DNA of 64,000 nt, taken from the NCBI GenBank assembly GCA_037447655.1, contig JBBHKE010001128.1, forward strand, positions 145,618 to 209,617, in the 5' to 3' direction. The position numbers were made by a program, and so were the translations under genes. Below are positions 10,393 to 22,720 of the stretch, one piece after another; positions within the stretch are counted from its first letter, which is position 1; every line of letters starts with the position of its first letter. The notes beneath the pieces are model-generated. The model was not told where the DNA came from, made no database searches, and saw only the letters and a program-made list of their open reading frames with translations. Source of the stretch: Zygnema cylindricum (taxonomy: Eukaryota; Streptophyta; Zygnematophyceae; Zygnematales; Zygnemataceae).

Positions 10393-12732
10393 AAATTGAC
10401 GAAATTGTTGTCTTTTTTGAACGAAATTTGTCTTTTTCATTTAATTTATGATTTTTTATTAGCTTTTTGTTTTTTTTTGTGTTTTTTTATGATTTTTCAA
10501 CAGACAAACTAGTATTTTTTTAGTATTTATCCATTTATAGTTTTTTGTTGTTTTTTAATTTTTGAATTTTTTTTTTTTTTTTTTAGAAATGAGTTTTTTT
10601 TTTTTTTTTTTTTGAAATCGAGGTTTTCAATAATGTTCATAATGTCACGATGTTCTTGAAAAAGGTCTGAGAAACACTAATGGGAAAGTTGGTTTTTTCT
10701 TTTTTTTTTCAAATGAAATGATTATGTGCCTTCGTCTACATAGAAATGAGGGTTTGGATTCTTCAAAATAATTCTGAAGCTCTGAGCTGATTTTATGTGT
10801 ATTGTTTGTATTTTTGTGTAGTTTTTGCTATATTTTTTGTACATTGTTTTTATATAATTTTTTGTACATTTTTGTAATTTCTTTTGTGATGTTTTTGTAA
10901 TTTTTTTCTATATTTTCTGTACATTTTTTGTGTATCTTGTTTTATATTTTTTGTATATTTTTGTGTATTTTTTGTATTTCTGTATTTTTTCTGTGTATTT
11001 TGCATATTTTTTGTACATTGTTTGGATATTTTTGTAAATTTTTTGTACACTTTTTTTTTTTTGTATAATTTTTGTATATTTTTATGTACATTCTTTGTAT
11101 ATTGTTTGTATATGTTTTGCATGTATTTTGTATATATATATTGTATTAATTGTTGTATACTTACATTTTTTGTATTTTTTCGTATATTTTCCTTATACAG
11201 TATTCTTGTAAATGTTTTGTACATTTTTTGTATTTTTTTCTATATTATTTGTATATTTTCTGTATATTTTCTTATATTTTTGTATACTACGAATGACAGG
11301 AATATTACACAGTTTTTAGGTGTCCTAGCTCGAATCCTCAATTGAGATTAGATTCTTGGTTTTTTTTTCTTTTTTTTCCCATTCTTCTTTTTTAAACCCT
11401 AAAACCGATTTTTGACAGTTCATCTAGAAAATGACCTACTTTTTTTCATCCTATTTTGTCACGCTATTTTATGTGTGTCCTCTAATGGCAATAAGATCGA
11501 AGAAATTGATACAATTTCAACGTAATCTGGTATAATATATATTTCTTGTATTTTTTGTACATTTTTTGTAAATTTTCCTTATATTTTTGTATATTTTTTG
11601 CTTACTTTTTTATGTATTTTTGTACTATATTCTCTTTAATTTCTCATTTTTGACATTTTTTTTAAAACGGTAATGGGGCAAGCCGGGCTTATGAGACATC
11701 ATATGTTATTATGTATTATAATGTGTATATATTTTAGGTTTCTATATTCATGATATGTTAATGTGGACTAGCCAAAGCTTTAACATAAATGTAATTTTCT
11801 ACTGCTTGAAAAAATTACATGGATTTCAACTTTTTACTTTCTGAAAAAATTACATGAATTGTAATTTTCTTACTTTGTCATTTTCAACAGTGCTTTCACC
11901 TCGCCTTGGCTTTGTTACAAAAATTGTTTCAGCTTTTCTTTCCCATTTTAAATCGGGTACAAATTGGTGTATAATGTGAAGCATTAAGTTCTATCAGGTT
12001 GAATACAGTTATCATCAATACAATTTAAAACTCAAAACGGCGAAGAAGTCTGGCTCTGGGCTTTGAAGGAAAAACACCCTCAGCACACTAATTGTGGAAT
12101 TTGTGCAAAAGAAATTAAATAGTGTATTCTTGCTTCATCATTATTATACCAATTATATGTATATATATATTATTACATATTATTTATTACAAAGGTTACC
12201 ATCATCACAAATTAGCTTTAATTAACATTAGCATTTATCCACTTAAAGTGAATCCTGTCTTAAGCCATGAAGTTTGTTTTTTTTTTTTTAATCTTTTCTA
12301 ACTGATCCCAATTCCAATACCACAAAAAGAAATTTAAAACTTTGGCGACAACGAAACTAACTGACCGATTAAAAAAAATAGTCAAATAACTCACTTTTAC
12401 TTCTAGAATAATTTCCCAACCTCCTGGATTTTAAAAAAAGGGAAAAAGGGAAAAAAAAGGGGGAAAAAGAAAAAATGCCGAGAGAAAAAAAAAACAACAA
12501 CAGTGGAAAAAAAACTTAACTATTCTTAAAACATATACAAACTTTCAATCAACAATCTCCTACAGATAAGACAAAAAAGTGACCCAAATCGAGAGAAACA
12601 ACCGGATATTTTGTCGAAATTATAACCCTTTCTAGGATTAAAGTTAAATGTCATAAAAACTTAAACACTCGAATTGTAAACACCTTACAATTCCTTTCAA
12701 GTAACCGTTCCGTAGCTCGAACCTGCAGCTCC
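10393..12732. other. AT-rich intergenic DNA with TTTTTGTA repeats
   Basis: No gene recognised. 10790-11290 and 11540-11640 are dominated by imperfect TTTTTGTATATT / TTTTTGTACATT units, so the open frames there are Tyr/Phe- or Lys/Asn-rich artefacts. 11640-12730 is ordinary AT-rich sequence without a supported feature. Confidence 0.6.
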
Positions 12733-13912
12733 TGTTGATATTTGTGCATTTTCTAGGTCTGTAATAGGATAGAAAAAGGCAGAGGCAGTCTGCCTCTAAC
12801 TCCCCTCTCCACGCCCCCACACTTGTTGTAGTCACTGAAGGCTGGATAGGGAGCTAGAGCCATGACTGCCTAAGCTCTCTAGAGAAGACATGGGGTAAAT
12901 TAGTAAGACTTACCAAAAGGTATTTGACGGACCCAGGAATTGATCCTGGTACCTATCATCCGTCAATTCGCCGTTAGCCAGTCTTTATCCATTTAGACTA
13001 GAGCTGGTATTATGACGCATGGGGTTTGATAATTATTTATATAGTTACACGTAGACTAGTTCATTTAACTGGAAATATATACGTATTGCATAGATATAGT
13101 TATGGATAGTACGGACTACAGATCTATTTATTGAAACGGATACCGCGCATTTGGTTCGACCGCGAAACAAATACCGCGCGTCTATTTTCAACGGCTAGAA
13201 ATATAGTCGAATTTGATCGGACGGCCACGATAGGCGCCGCGATCGCGGGATATGAACTTTTGGCGGTTTGCGGTCATCGCCACATAGGATGACACATGGC
13301 ACGTCAACATTGGATTGCGGCGACACCGGAGATTACGGGAACAAATAGATATATGACATGTGTTGACATTTCAGCCATATCATACGATTGTCGTACAGAA
13401 AGTACACCGGCACCTGTACTTATCTGTACGGTACACTGAAGTGATTGGTGTCGTACGTCAGTAGATAGGGTCTTAGAGTGAGAATAGGACTTAGAATATT
13501 TTGAGTAGGTAGTCGCCTCTCCCAGAGAGCATCTTGTATAAATGGCTAACTTTGGGCAGCCATAACTATCAATTTACTTGACCATTTTCAATGATTCTTT
13601 TTGCTGCGGACTCAGGGGAGTCTAGGCTACACAAGGGTTTAGTCGGTCAGAGTTTTTGTCTGCCAAGGTTGCTGCATTTAAAAGGGAAAGTCAAAGTGGG
13701 TGAATGTGTCCAAATCTTATATTCTAACTTTGCATTCTGTGGTGGAACTGACCACACAAAAAGTCTTATTTCACAGGGGTGAATCTATATTTGGGTTCTG
13801 ATTGTCAAGGGGTCAGTCATTTGGGTTTATATCAAGTTAGGAGTCGGCACTATCTAGATTAGCTTCTTTGGATCTGCTTACTCTGAGGGCCAATGGAGGT
13901 CTCAGAGTTTCA
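12733..13912 (+). mobile_element. copia LTR (subfamily A), apparently solo
   Basis: Starts TGTTGATATT and ends AGAGTTTCA, giving TG...CA termini over 1180 bp. It shares ordered boxes with all copia LTRs here: TTTTCTAGGTCT near the start, the palindromic AGGCAGTCTGCCT, CTTGTTGTAGTCACTGAAG, AGAGCCATGGC, then an antisense tRNA-like block, a GCGCATTTG motif, and TGTATAAATG as a TATA box near 13536. No matching internal region or target duplication is visible (flanks GCTCC and AACCT). Confidence 0.8.
12924..12966 (-). other. LTR tRNA-like block (subfamily A, copy 1)
   Basis: The minus strand folds as an 8-bp stem TTGACGGA/TCCGTCAA enclosing CCAGG-ATCAATT-CCTGG, a 5-bp stem with a 7-nt loop just like a tRNA T-arm. 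GGATCAATTCC is a degenerate pol III B box. CTGGCTAACGGC lies upstream where an A box would be, and a T run follows about 10 nt downstream. Confidence 0.55.
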
Positions 13913-13926
13913 AACCTCTCGGGCCA

Positions 13927-13936
13927 NNNNNNNNNN
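13927..13936. other. assembly gap (10 N)
   Basis: Ten N of unknown true length, falling just after the end of one copia LTR and before a truncated one. Junctions here should not be over-interpreted. Confidence 0.99.
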
Positions 13937-14824
13937 TGACATGCTTGGTTAGTCTTATAACATGTGATAAATTTACATGATGACGGCTACATGAAAAACA
14001 TGCTGGAAACATGCTGTTCCGGTAATTCGCCGGCACACAGATAAAAGGTGAGCAAACATGCAAGGAACTTTAAGAGCGCTGGTTTACAATAGAGAGGTGC
14101 ACCGCGGTCCAGTACGGTGCAGTGATGTAAGGTTTCACTGGTAAGACAAAGATACAGTTTTAGAAAGTACGAAGTACGATACTACTTTGAAACTGATACC
14201 GCGCATTTTGTTTCGACAACGAAACAAATATCGCGCAAGTATTTATAACGATTGAGATTGCATTTCAAGTCAAATCCAACGGCGCACATCATCGCCGAAA
14301 TCCCAGAATGGTCACTTTGGAATGTAGTGACGTGGCATGACCTGGCGCCACGTGGAGAGATAACATTTGGTCGCGAGAATTTCAAGGAACGTACAAACGA
14401 GTGGAAAATAGACACACGGCCGCTTAATGGCCTTGTCGTACAAAGGTCGTACAAAAAGTACATCGGCAGTAGTACATTTAAATAGTGTACAATATTCTGA
14501 TTGGTTCGTACAGTTAGTAGATAAGGGTTGTGAGAGGGAGCTAGGAATTAGAAAAATCTGGTAGATGGTCTACTCTCTCTTTGAGAGGTTGTATAAATTG
14601 GCATTTTTGTCGGCTTATAACTTATCGCCTAGTTGGGTGTTTTCAAAGATTATTTTTCCTACGGACTCAAGGGAATCCACGCTGCACAAGGTGCAGTCAG
14701 ATTGTTTGCTTGTTTGCTTGGGTAGCACTGGTTGCTATTTAAAGTGGGTTAGTTAATAACTACCTAGAGGCTTCTTGTACTCTGTTGTCCAATGGAGGAC
14801 ACCAATGGAGGACATAGAGTTTCA
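13937..14824 (+). mobile_element. 5'-truncated copia LTR
   Basis: Ends CATAGAGTTTCA and matches the second half of the 29931-30937 LTR: the GACGTGGCATGACCTGG stretch, GTACAAAAAGTACATCGGC, the TATA box TGTATAAATT near 14589, and the terminal segment with AATGGAGGACA. The 5' half is lost at the assembly gap. The open frame at 14252-14485 lies in this LTR and corresponds to a frame also present in the LTRs at 29931 and 35273. Confidence 0.75.
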
Positions 14825-17129
14825 TCTACCGACTTCCCTTCATCCATAGCTACCACGTGCTTTACTAGAATTTTATCTTCTCTCTTTAGATCATACACTC
14901 TATACCCTTCTACATCCTCATCATATCCCAGCAATTATTCGGGTTTCCGTTTCGGATCTAGTTTCTAGTTAGATTTATCTGTATCTAAACTGAAAACTTT
15001 ACTACCGAAAAGCTTTAAGTGAGATATATTTGGTTTTCGGCCGGTCCATCTCTCATATGGAGTTTGGCCTTTTACCGCCGAAGTAAGTATTCTATTTTTC
15101 AAATAATTAGCACAATTCATAGCTTCGGCCCAAAATCTTTTTCCTATCATTTTATCTGACAACATACTCCGGGTAATATCATTGAGTTTCCTATTTAATC
15201 TCTCGGCAACACCATTCTCTTCCGGGTTTTCAGGAACTGTCTTTTGATGTTGCAAACCATCCTCTCTTAAGAACTCATCAAACTGATTAGAGGTATATTC
15301 CCCTCCATTGTCACTTCTTAATCTCTTTATTGAGGTCTCGTGAAGCTTCTCGGCCCATGCGTTATATTGTTTGAAATACTCCGGAGATTTTGAATTTTTT
15401 TTCAAAAAATATACCCAGGAGTACCGAGACCAATCATCGGCAATTGTTAGCATAAATCTTTTCCCTCCGAGTGATGGCACTTTTGCTGGTCCCCAAATGT
15501 CCGTGTGTACCAAATCAAGAACTTTTTCTCCTTTATAGGTTGCTTCCTTTCGAAATGGTAATCTATGTCTTTTACCCTGAGCCCCACTGCAATCACTTAA
15601 ATTCTCATTTTCCCCAAAGCGTATCCCTTCAACCACTCCCATCTTTTTCATTTTTTTTAGATTTTCTAGATTCACATGTCCAAGTCTCTTATGCCACAAC
15701 ATAATATCATTGACACAAGTATAGTAAAGTTTGAGTTTTTCATTAATTAAAGCAAGCCTGAACATTTCTTGGCTACCTTTCTCAGCATTGAAGTAATCAT
15801 CTTCCTCAAAGTTAGCTGTAAAAACTCCTTTTCTGGTGCTAGTTTCAAAACTTTTATCATCTAGTACAGATGTAGAGATAAGGTTTTTGTTTAATTCTGG
15901 AATGAACAATACATCGGAGAATGTAACTATTGAGGTTTTCCCTTCCACTATGACTTTCAAATCAATCGATCCTACATAAGTAGTGGTCATTACCCTCCCA
16001 TCCCCATATTCAATCTCTACTGTAAGGATCATTCTCAGCTTAGTAAACAGATGCTTATCTTTGCACATGTGCATAGATGCACCTGAATCCACAATCCAAC
16101 CTCTTTCACCTTTCAGTCCACCGAAAGCACATTTCTGCTTTCGTGGAATTTCGACTTCTGTTTTTGCCTCCAACTCCTCATCCCAAAGAAGTTCGTCGTC
16201 CTCCTCATCCGATTCCTCCTCATGTACTTGTGTGGCAAGTGCCTTTTTCTTCCCTCGTGGCTGACCCCCAATCTGCCCCTCCTTTATCCGAAGCTCGGTC
16301 AGTTTGGTACATTCCGCCATGTAATGCCCGGGTTTCTTGCAGAAATGACAAAGCCCATTAGGTCCCCTTGTTTCGGACTCATCGGATTGATTTTTTTGGT
16401 CTTCCCCTCTATGAATTTCAAGGGGTTTCCGTGAATCTTTGTTTCTCTAACTTGCTCCGGCCGCCAAGGCTTGTCCAGTCTTAACTCCTCTTCGGATTTT
16501 GATTGTATTTTCTCGGACGAGGATCATACCAACTACCGAATTCCATATCCACCAAGAGTCCGGCAGATCTTGTACCCGGTTTACAATGTTCTCATACTCG
16601 TCAGGTAGTTTTATGAGTAAGAAGTAAACCTTTGCCTTCTCGGTTTTTGCTTTTCTAGCACATTCTAACTCCATGAAGAGTATAACCAGCTCATTACAAA
16701 AATCAAGCATCTTCTCTCCTTTATGAAAGTATCTATTGATCTTTTGCACTCATAATTTTTGTTCTTGAATCGTACCACTCCGGTACATATCTCTAAGCAC
16801 ATCCCACGGATCGGATGCCCTTTCCACCTGCAAATGAGGACCTGCGAGTCCTTCTATGAGATGACAGAGGATAAAGTGCTTAGCAGCCATGTTGTTGTAG
16901 TCCAAGGTATCGATGTCATTCTCCTCATTCCTCGGAATAGGAGACATGAAAATTGAATCGGTTGCTATAGATGTGGTTTTCTCTTTTTTTTTCCCCTTTT
17001 CGATCGCGATGCTTTCTCCGTCTTTTGAGTCTTCGATGGCGGTGAATCTGGTTTCCTAGCAAATCTGCTTCCTCCAAACCTTGGAGGGATAGCAGGAACG
17101 GATAAACGCTTTAGTTGCCCACTCACTAT
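14825..17129 (-). pseudogene. Ty1/copia gag-protease-integrase fragment
   Basis: One reading frame runs from 17129 leftward with two stops (16750-16752 and 16447-16449). In order: gag capsid (HFILCHLIEGLAGPHLQVE), zinc knuckle CHFCKKPGHYMAEC near 16310-16350, protease with intact DSGAS, then integrase with its HHCC region and an apparently complete catalytic set (HTDIWGP, SDNGGEY, VAERLN). It stops abruptly in the integrase C-terminus at 14825, where a plus-strand LTR begins, and on the right at an opposite-facing LTR (17130). RT, RNase H and its own LTRs are missing, so this is an internal fragment trapped between two LTRs of opposite orientation. Confidence 0.85.
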
Positions 17130-17320
17130 TGTTGATATTTGGGTATTTTTCTAGGTCTTTGTTAGATAGAAAAGAGTAGAGGCAGTCTGCCTCTGACTCC
17201 CTTCTCCAAGCCCCCACACTTGTCGTAGTCACTGAAGGCTGGAGAGGGAGCTAGAGCCATGGCTGCCTAAGCTTTCTAGAGAAGACAGGGGGTAAATTAG
17301 GTAGACTTACCAAAAGTTAG

Positions 17321-17363
17321 TTGACGGACCCAGGAATTGATCCTGGTACCTACCGTCCGTCAA
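17321..17363 (-). other. LTR tRNA-like block (subfamily A, copy 2)
   Basis: Same fold as 12924-12966: stem TTGACGGA/TCCGTCAA around CCAGG-ATCAATT-CCTGG on the minus strand. A TTTT run lies immediately downstream (plus-strand AAAA near 17312), and GTTAACGGCTA sits at the A-box position. Confidence 0.55.
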
Positions 17364-17535
17364 TCCGCACTAGCCGTTAACTCTAGCCGTTATGTCTAGA
17401 ACAGATGTTACGATATATAGGGTTTGACAAATATATAAATTGTTAAATGTAGATTAATCCGTTTAACGGCTAAATAGATACTTAGTACATAGAAACAGTT
17501 TAATTTAGTACGAAGTACGGAATGGGGGGCAGAAC

Positions 17536-17640
17536 GGATACCGCGCATTTGTTTCGATAGCGAAACAAATACCGCGCATTTGTTTCGACAGCGAAACAAA
17601 TACCGCGCATTTGTTTCGATAGCGAAACAAATACCGCGCA
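17536..17640. repeat. 31-bp tandem repeat in LTR U3
   Basis: Three to four copies of a 31-bp unit containing ATACCGCGCATTTG and TTTCG-(4 nt)-CGAAA, each able to form a hairpin. Other LTRs in the window carry only one unit, so it is a local expansion in a probable promoter/enhancer region. Confidence 0.85.
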
Positions 17641-18372
17641 TCGAATTTCAGCGGCTAGGATTATAGCCGGTTTTGATCGGACGGCTACGATAAGCGCCGC
17701 GATCACGGAAAAGGTACTTTTGGCGTTTTACGGTCTTTGTCACGTCAGGTGACACGTGGCGTGATAACATTGGACTACGGGAATTCCGGAGATTACAGGA
17801 ACTAATCCTGATTTGACACGTGTCGACATTTTGGCCATGTCGTACAATGGCCGTACAGAAAGTACACCGGCACCTGTACTTTTCTGTACGACACAGTAAT
17901 TTGATTGGTGCCGTACTTCAGTAGATAGAGTTTTAGAGAGGGTTTAGGACTTAGAAAATTTTGGGTAGGCAGCTGCCTCTCCCAGAGAGCACCCTGTATA
18001 AATGGCAAACTTTGGCCAGCCATAACTATCAATTTACTTGACCATTTTCAGTGATTCTTTTTGCTGCGGACTCAGGGGAGTCCAGGCTACACAGGGGTGT
18101 AGTCGGTCAGAGCTTTTGTCTGCCAGGGTGGCTGTATTTCTAAGGGAAAGTCAAAGTGGGTGAATGTGTCCAAATCTCATATTCTAACTTTGCACTCTGT
18201 GGTGGAACTGACCACACAGAAAGTGTTATTTCATAGGGGTGAATCTATATTGGGGTTCTGACTGTCAAGGGGTCAGTCACTTGGGTTTATATTAACTTGG
18301 AGTCGACACTATCTAGATTAGCTTCTTTTGGATCTGCATACTCTGAGGGCCAATGGAGGTCTCAGAGTTTCA

Positions 18373-18449
18373 GAGGAACCGGACGCGTTCAAGTCACCCC
18401 CGTTTCATTTCGTTTTACAACGTGTTGCGCCGCACGACCCTATGTTTAT

Positions 18450-18484
<35 letters not shown>

Positions 18485-18569
18485 TAATAATAAAAAAAAA
18501 ATAAAAAAACCCTAAAAGTATAAACCCTACCCAGATACATAGATAATGGTAGGTATCTTGCCATGCATG
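18373..18569. other. short spacer with poly-T
   Basis: Between two copia LTR pieces. Contains a T run at about 18451-18482 followed by an A-rich stretch. No coding signal or recognised element. Confidence 0.5.
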
Positions 18570-18675
18570 TGTAGACATTCATGGTTCTTTTTAGTATTTT
18601 CTAGGTCTAAAATGAAATGCAGAAAAGAACTCGACGCAGTCTGCCTCTAACTCCTCTCTTCAGCTCCCATATGTC
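18570..18675 (+). mobile_element. 5' end of a copia LTR (subfamily C), truncated
   Basis: TGTAGACATTCATGG through TTTTCTAGGTCT and GCAGTCTGCCTCTAACTCC matches the start of the LTR at 25961 and then switches abruptly into gypsy LTR sequence. It is probably the stub of the 5' LTR of the element whose RT/RNase H and 3' LTR survive at 25033-27012. Confidence 0.65.
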
Positions 18676-19940
18676 ATGCACGATTATATTTATTGCATAT
18701 GGAGTATTTTCAACCCTATTACTACTTCATTGGATGTTGTTTCAGACCAATTTTGGAGTTGGTCAATATTGAGCCGGCAAGGCACCAAAAGCCATTTTTG
18801 AGAGACGATTATGATCACACAGATTATTGGTTTGTTCTCTAATTGAACTCCCTATTAAAGTCTATGTAGCATAGCTAATATAATTTTATTTCACTTAATG
18901 TGGATAATAAGGCTACAAGATATGTGAGGTCAAAGTAGTGTTTTGGTGCAGATTTTAGAAACTTTGACGTTCAATATCTTTTCAACGGTTGGGTTACACA
19001 TGCTGTATTTTATATTGATAGATAGAAATTTTTAATAATTCTCTAATGAACTTTTTTTTGGATTGATCGGATAGATATTATAAGAGATTTGGCAGTTTCT
19101 GTAAACTGCATAATCTAGGTTAATTAATGACTTTTTGAAGTAATGATTGCTTTTACCGGTTGGACATTAATACAGGCCGTCCAACCGACTTTTCATAAGT
19201 CACAATTTCTGACGTTTTTGGGAAATAAACATAGAATGAGTCCTGTAGTGTCAGATTATTGATGCTAAGTATTAGTTCTAAGTACTTTAGGTTGTTGGAA
19301 TTCAATATTGCCTTGGAAAATGAAGACTTGCCTTCCGAAACCTAAATTCATCAGAAAAGAGCTATTTTGCCAGCCTCCCTCTTGCCATCTTTGGATCATA
19401 TTGGAGTTACCTTTCAGTTAGCCAATTTGTGTCTGGTTTGGCAACAAGGATACTTCGGGCTTTCTGATTGCAATAGTCATTGGGAGTCTAAAAGAGGGAG
19501 TTGGACGGATCCGTGATTGGGAGGGATCCGTGGGGTTTTGGGACCTTTGGAGTCTGATCACGGGAGTTTTCCGTGGCCTCAGTTTGCTCCTCTGGGTTGG
19601 TCAAAACCCTTGCATTCGGGGACGCTTGGATGTTACTTATTTTGTGTTTAATTCTTTGTAATATGTTTATGTCATGTGGTGAATGGCTTCTGTTTGAGTA
19701 GGGTAGGAGGCAACATTGTTAAGTCTGCAGAGATCATTGTCATATAGAGATCACTGTCATAAATGTTATGGCAGTCTAAATTATTTCCATTTTGATTTGA
19801 TTTGTTAATTCCCAGGATTAGGGAAGTTGTCTCTCTTTTGTTTAAAGTTGTTGGCATAGCCCACCGAGCTTGATGATATTAAAGCTCGCAGTTAGACAGA
19901 ACAGAAAGACCGTGCTTTGTTGTGTTTTATAAGGTGCACC
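18676..19940 (+). mobile_element. 5' LTR and leader of gypsy element with PHD-like integrase tail
   Basis: About 18690-19235 repeats, with modest divergence, at 24480-25032 (shared words TTCAGACCAATTTTGGAG and AGAGACGATTATGATCAC), so these are the two LTRs of one element. The left end is cut by the copia LTR stub. I could not fix the LTR 3' boundary or a primer binding site before the gag-like frame near 19972. Confidence 0.6.
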
Positions 19941-19971
19941 TGTTTCTTTGATTTCAATTTATTTTTATTTA

Positions 19972-21720
19972 AAAATGTCAAAAAAAATTATAGATGGATG
20001 TTGGAATAGAAGGGGAGGTGGGGGGGCACCTCGTAGGGACATGTTTGTAACCCCAAAAATGGGTGAAACTAGCTCTTCCTCCCGGAGGGCTGGCCAAATT
20101 TTTGCAGATTCGGGGATGCCATCGGTGCCATCGGTTTCCCCTACAGGTGGAGGACAAGACATTTCAAATCTCCCAAGTCCTTCTCTAATTTCTCCTCTTC
20201 CGTCCACTCCTCCTATAGGGATGTCCGCTGAAGATTTCCCCACTCTATCGGGATTTGTCGAGCGAAGACGAGCTTCTCGGCCATTTCCACCAACTAGAAG
20301 GGCTTCACATTCTCCTTCTTCTAATTCGGCTGCTTCTACTCACTCTCATATAATTGGACCAGCTACCCGCTTTAGGCAACCTCACCTTAAGTTTCGGTTC
20401 TATCACTAGATATACATGAAACTGTTGGGAGGAACGAGCTTAAGGCTTTGTATGGGCAACAATCACGTGATCACAAGGGTCGTAAAGATATTAATAAAGG
20501 AGCTAGGTTGAGAGGAGATGTGACAGAATCATGGAGGAGCCACGGGAACGAAAAGCCGAAGATGTCTCCGCTACCACATTCTGATTTTTTGTTTGCCGAA
20601 TCCGTTACTTTGGGGAGCGGTTATGGAAGAGAAAACCCGAGAGATCTAACAGCTAGGAGGCCTATATTGGACCTAGGGGATCCCTCAACATTGAATTTTC
20701 CCACATCTTCATCACCTTCTCCCAATTTTGGCAGGGTTTCGTCGAAAGAGGGGATAATTGCTGATAATCTCTCACCCACGAGGAGGGGGGAAATCAAGAG
20801 CAAGGAGGGGTATTATCGAAATTATTTGTAAAAGATATGCAGCCTAATTTACCGGTCCAGATTTTGGAGTTACTTGAGGCAGAGGGAAAAATAAAAACAC
20901 ATGGAAAACCATTTTTTAGGGAAGGAGAGGAAGGGGACCAAGAGGTTGCACCCGTCATTGCACAATAAGATTGGAGTCTTTTCTCCAAAAAATCGGCAAG
21001 TATTGGGGCTATAGTGGAGGAGGAGTTTGGTGTAGGTGGAACACGATCAAGAGATGACTTAGTTCCAATTCCACCATTGGTAATTACTCCGACCAACAAT
21101 CCGGAGCTAGACTCCATTCTCTTTCGATATAGGTCTGCTAGATTTCCTGATCTAGGGGAAGTACCTTTCGAAGAGATCCCTGACATATATTAGATTCCAA
21201 CACCTATTCCTTCTCGTTTCGAGCATCTTTTTCCAACTCCTCCTCCTATTGATCCACTTTTCCCTCCTATTATGCGTTCGGTGGGACACCAACGATTTGA
21301 ATTATCCGGGTTAATGTTTGCCATCAAGGCTATACTGACCATTGGGGTAGAGAGGGATGTTCCAACGGAGTAAGGAAAGAGTGGGAAGGAAAAGGTTGGG
21401 ATTCGAGAGGTCAAGAAAATTAGAAGGGAAGTAGGGGAATCATTAAGGAAAATTAGAAGGGAAGTAGGGGAATCATCAAAGCCAGCAGTTGATCCATTGT
21501 GGATTGAGCGAATTCCTAAGAAGAGACCACAAGGGGTTATAGAGACTGATGATACATTTTTGGATCTGATACATTGGTACAGGAAAGGACGGGGACGAAA
21601 GCAACACACATCTCATCACCAAATGGAAGAGACAATCGGAGATTTGACTTCGACTAGATCTAGGGGTGATTTTCAAGGAGAATTTTCAGAAAGTACTAGA
21701 AAATTTGGAAGCCTTTTGGA
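19972..21720 (+). pseudogene. gag-like region of gypsy element (decayed)
   Basis: Three frame segments (19948-20409, 20448-20831 and about 20837-21720) form a broken open region. The predicted protein is rich in Ser, Pro and Arg at its start, with an acidic/basic later part (ELLEAEGKIK, FRYRSARFPDLGEVPFEE, WIERIPKKRPQGV). No zinc knuckle or protease DSG motif was found, so gag identity rests only on position between LTR and RT. A 33-bp in-frame duplication lies at about 21417-21480 (KIRREVGES repeated). Confidence 0.5.
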
Positions 21721-22720
21721 TTGAAAAATGCACCTACCAAGTTCCAACGAGTAATGCATTAAGCTTTACGAGGGATTGAATGTCCTCGTTGTTATATTGA
21801 CGACGTGATCATTTTTTCTAACAATTTGGAGGATCACCTCTTTCATTTACAAATGGTGTTTGATGCTCTGAAAGCGGCAAACTTAGAGTGTCATCCAGGT
21901 AAAGGTATATTCGGGGTAGACAAAATTTTTTATTTGGGACATAAGGTTACCCCTGGGAATATAGGTCTACATATGGTCAAAGTCACCGCCTTCGATGCGT
22001 TGCCTGCTCCCACAGATGTTTCTTCACTTCGCACATTTTTGGGGTTAGAATAAACGATTTGTTCTAGAGTTTAGCAGCCGAGCTCACGCCCTCAATTTAC
22101 TCTTAAGGAAAGATCAAGAGTGGCAATGGAAGGAAGAACAAGAAGAGGCATTGCAATTTTTGAAGAATGCGCTTAAAAAAAGTCTGATTCTTCGTATGTC
22201 GGACCATTCTCGACCATTTAATATTTACACTGATTGGAGTAGATTTGGATTAGGGGCCGTATTAGCTCAGCTTGATGATTCGGGAGCCGAATATGTGGTG
22301 GCCTATGCGAGCCAGAGCAACAATAAGGCGGAGGCCTCGGCGGAGGCCTCTTACAGTAGCTATCATGGGGAGCTTCTGGCAGCTGTTTGGGCCATCCAAC
22401 ACTTCCGACCATATCTTTTTGGCGTTCATTTCACCCTCATCACCGCTCACCAACCTTTGAAATGGATAATGGAGAATAGTAAGAAGACAGGGAAACTTGC
22501 TCGATTGGCTTGGATATTGCAAGAGTATGATTTTGAGATAATTCACCGAGCCAGTGAGACCCATGGTAATGCAGATGGTCTTAGCAGAAACCGCGATCCA
22601 TCTTTTGTTGATGCAACAGGAGCAAGGTACGATGAGGATCGTATTTTGGTGGTTGGAATGGTCATGGCTGCCACAACATTTTATTTGCTTCCAGAAAAGA
22701 GGGGTTATTTTTTGCATTAG
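21721..22720 (+). pseudogene. gypsy reverse transcriptase (C-terminal) and RNase H
   Basis: Starts in the middle of RT at PFGLKNAPTKFQRVM, continues with the catalytic YIDD box (CYIDDVIIFSNN), the thumb (KIFYLGHKVTP) and the connection (LRTFLGLE). RNase H follows: IYTDWSRFGLGAVLAQ, YHGELLAAVWAIQHFRPYL, NADGLSRNRD. The first 100 or so RT residues and the protease are gone at a clean junction with the gag-like region, indicating an internal deletion. There is a stop after the RMPFGL block, a frameshift near 22050, and the third RNase H acidic residue is Ala (LITAHQPL instead of TDHQPL). It cannot be active. Confidence 0.85.

Larger units (their letters stand above)
17130..18372 (+). mobile_element. 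copia LTR (subfamily A), second copy
   Basis: Starts TGTTGATATTTGGG and ends CAGAGTTTCA, 1243 bp, clearly the same subfamily as 12733-13912 but with an expanded repeat at 17536-17640. TATA box TGTATAAATG near 17995. It interrupts the gag of the minus-strand copia fragment on its left. Flanks CTAT and GAGGA are not duplicates, so it is either a solo LTR that lost its TSD or the product of recombination. Confidence 0.8.

Noticed and set aside
9228-10512. Long Pro/Ser/Leu open frames (up to 407 codons) and a Gly/Glu/Arg frame on the other strand
   Set aside because: Direct consequence of a stop-free C/T repeat; all three frames are open and there is no domain.
12733-18372. One copia element with subfamily-A LTRs at both ends
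   Set aside because: The internal region is in the opposite orientation, a different LTR lies inside, and flanks GCTCC and GAGGA are not a target duplication.
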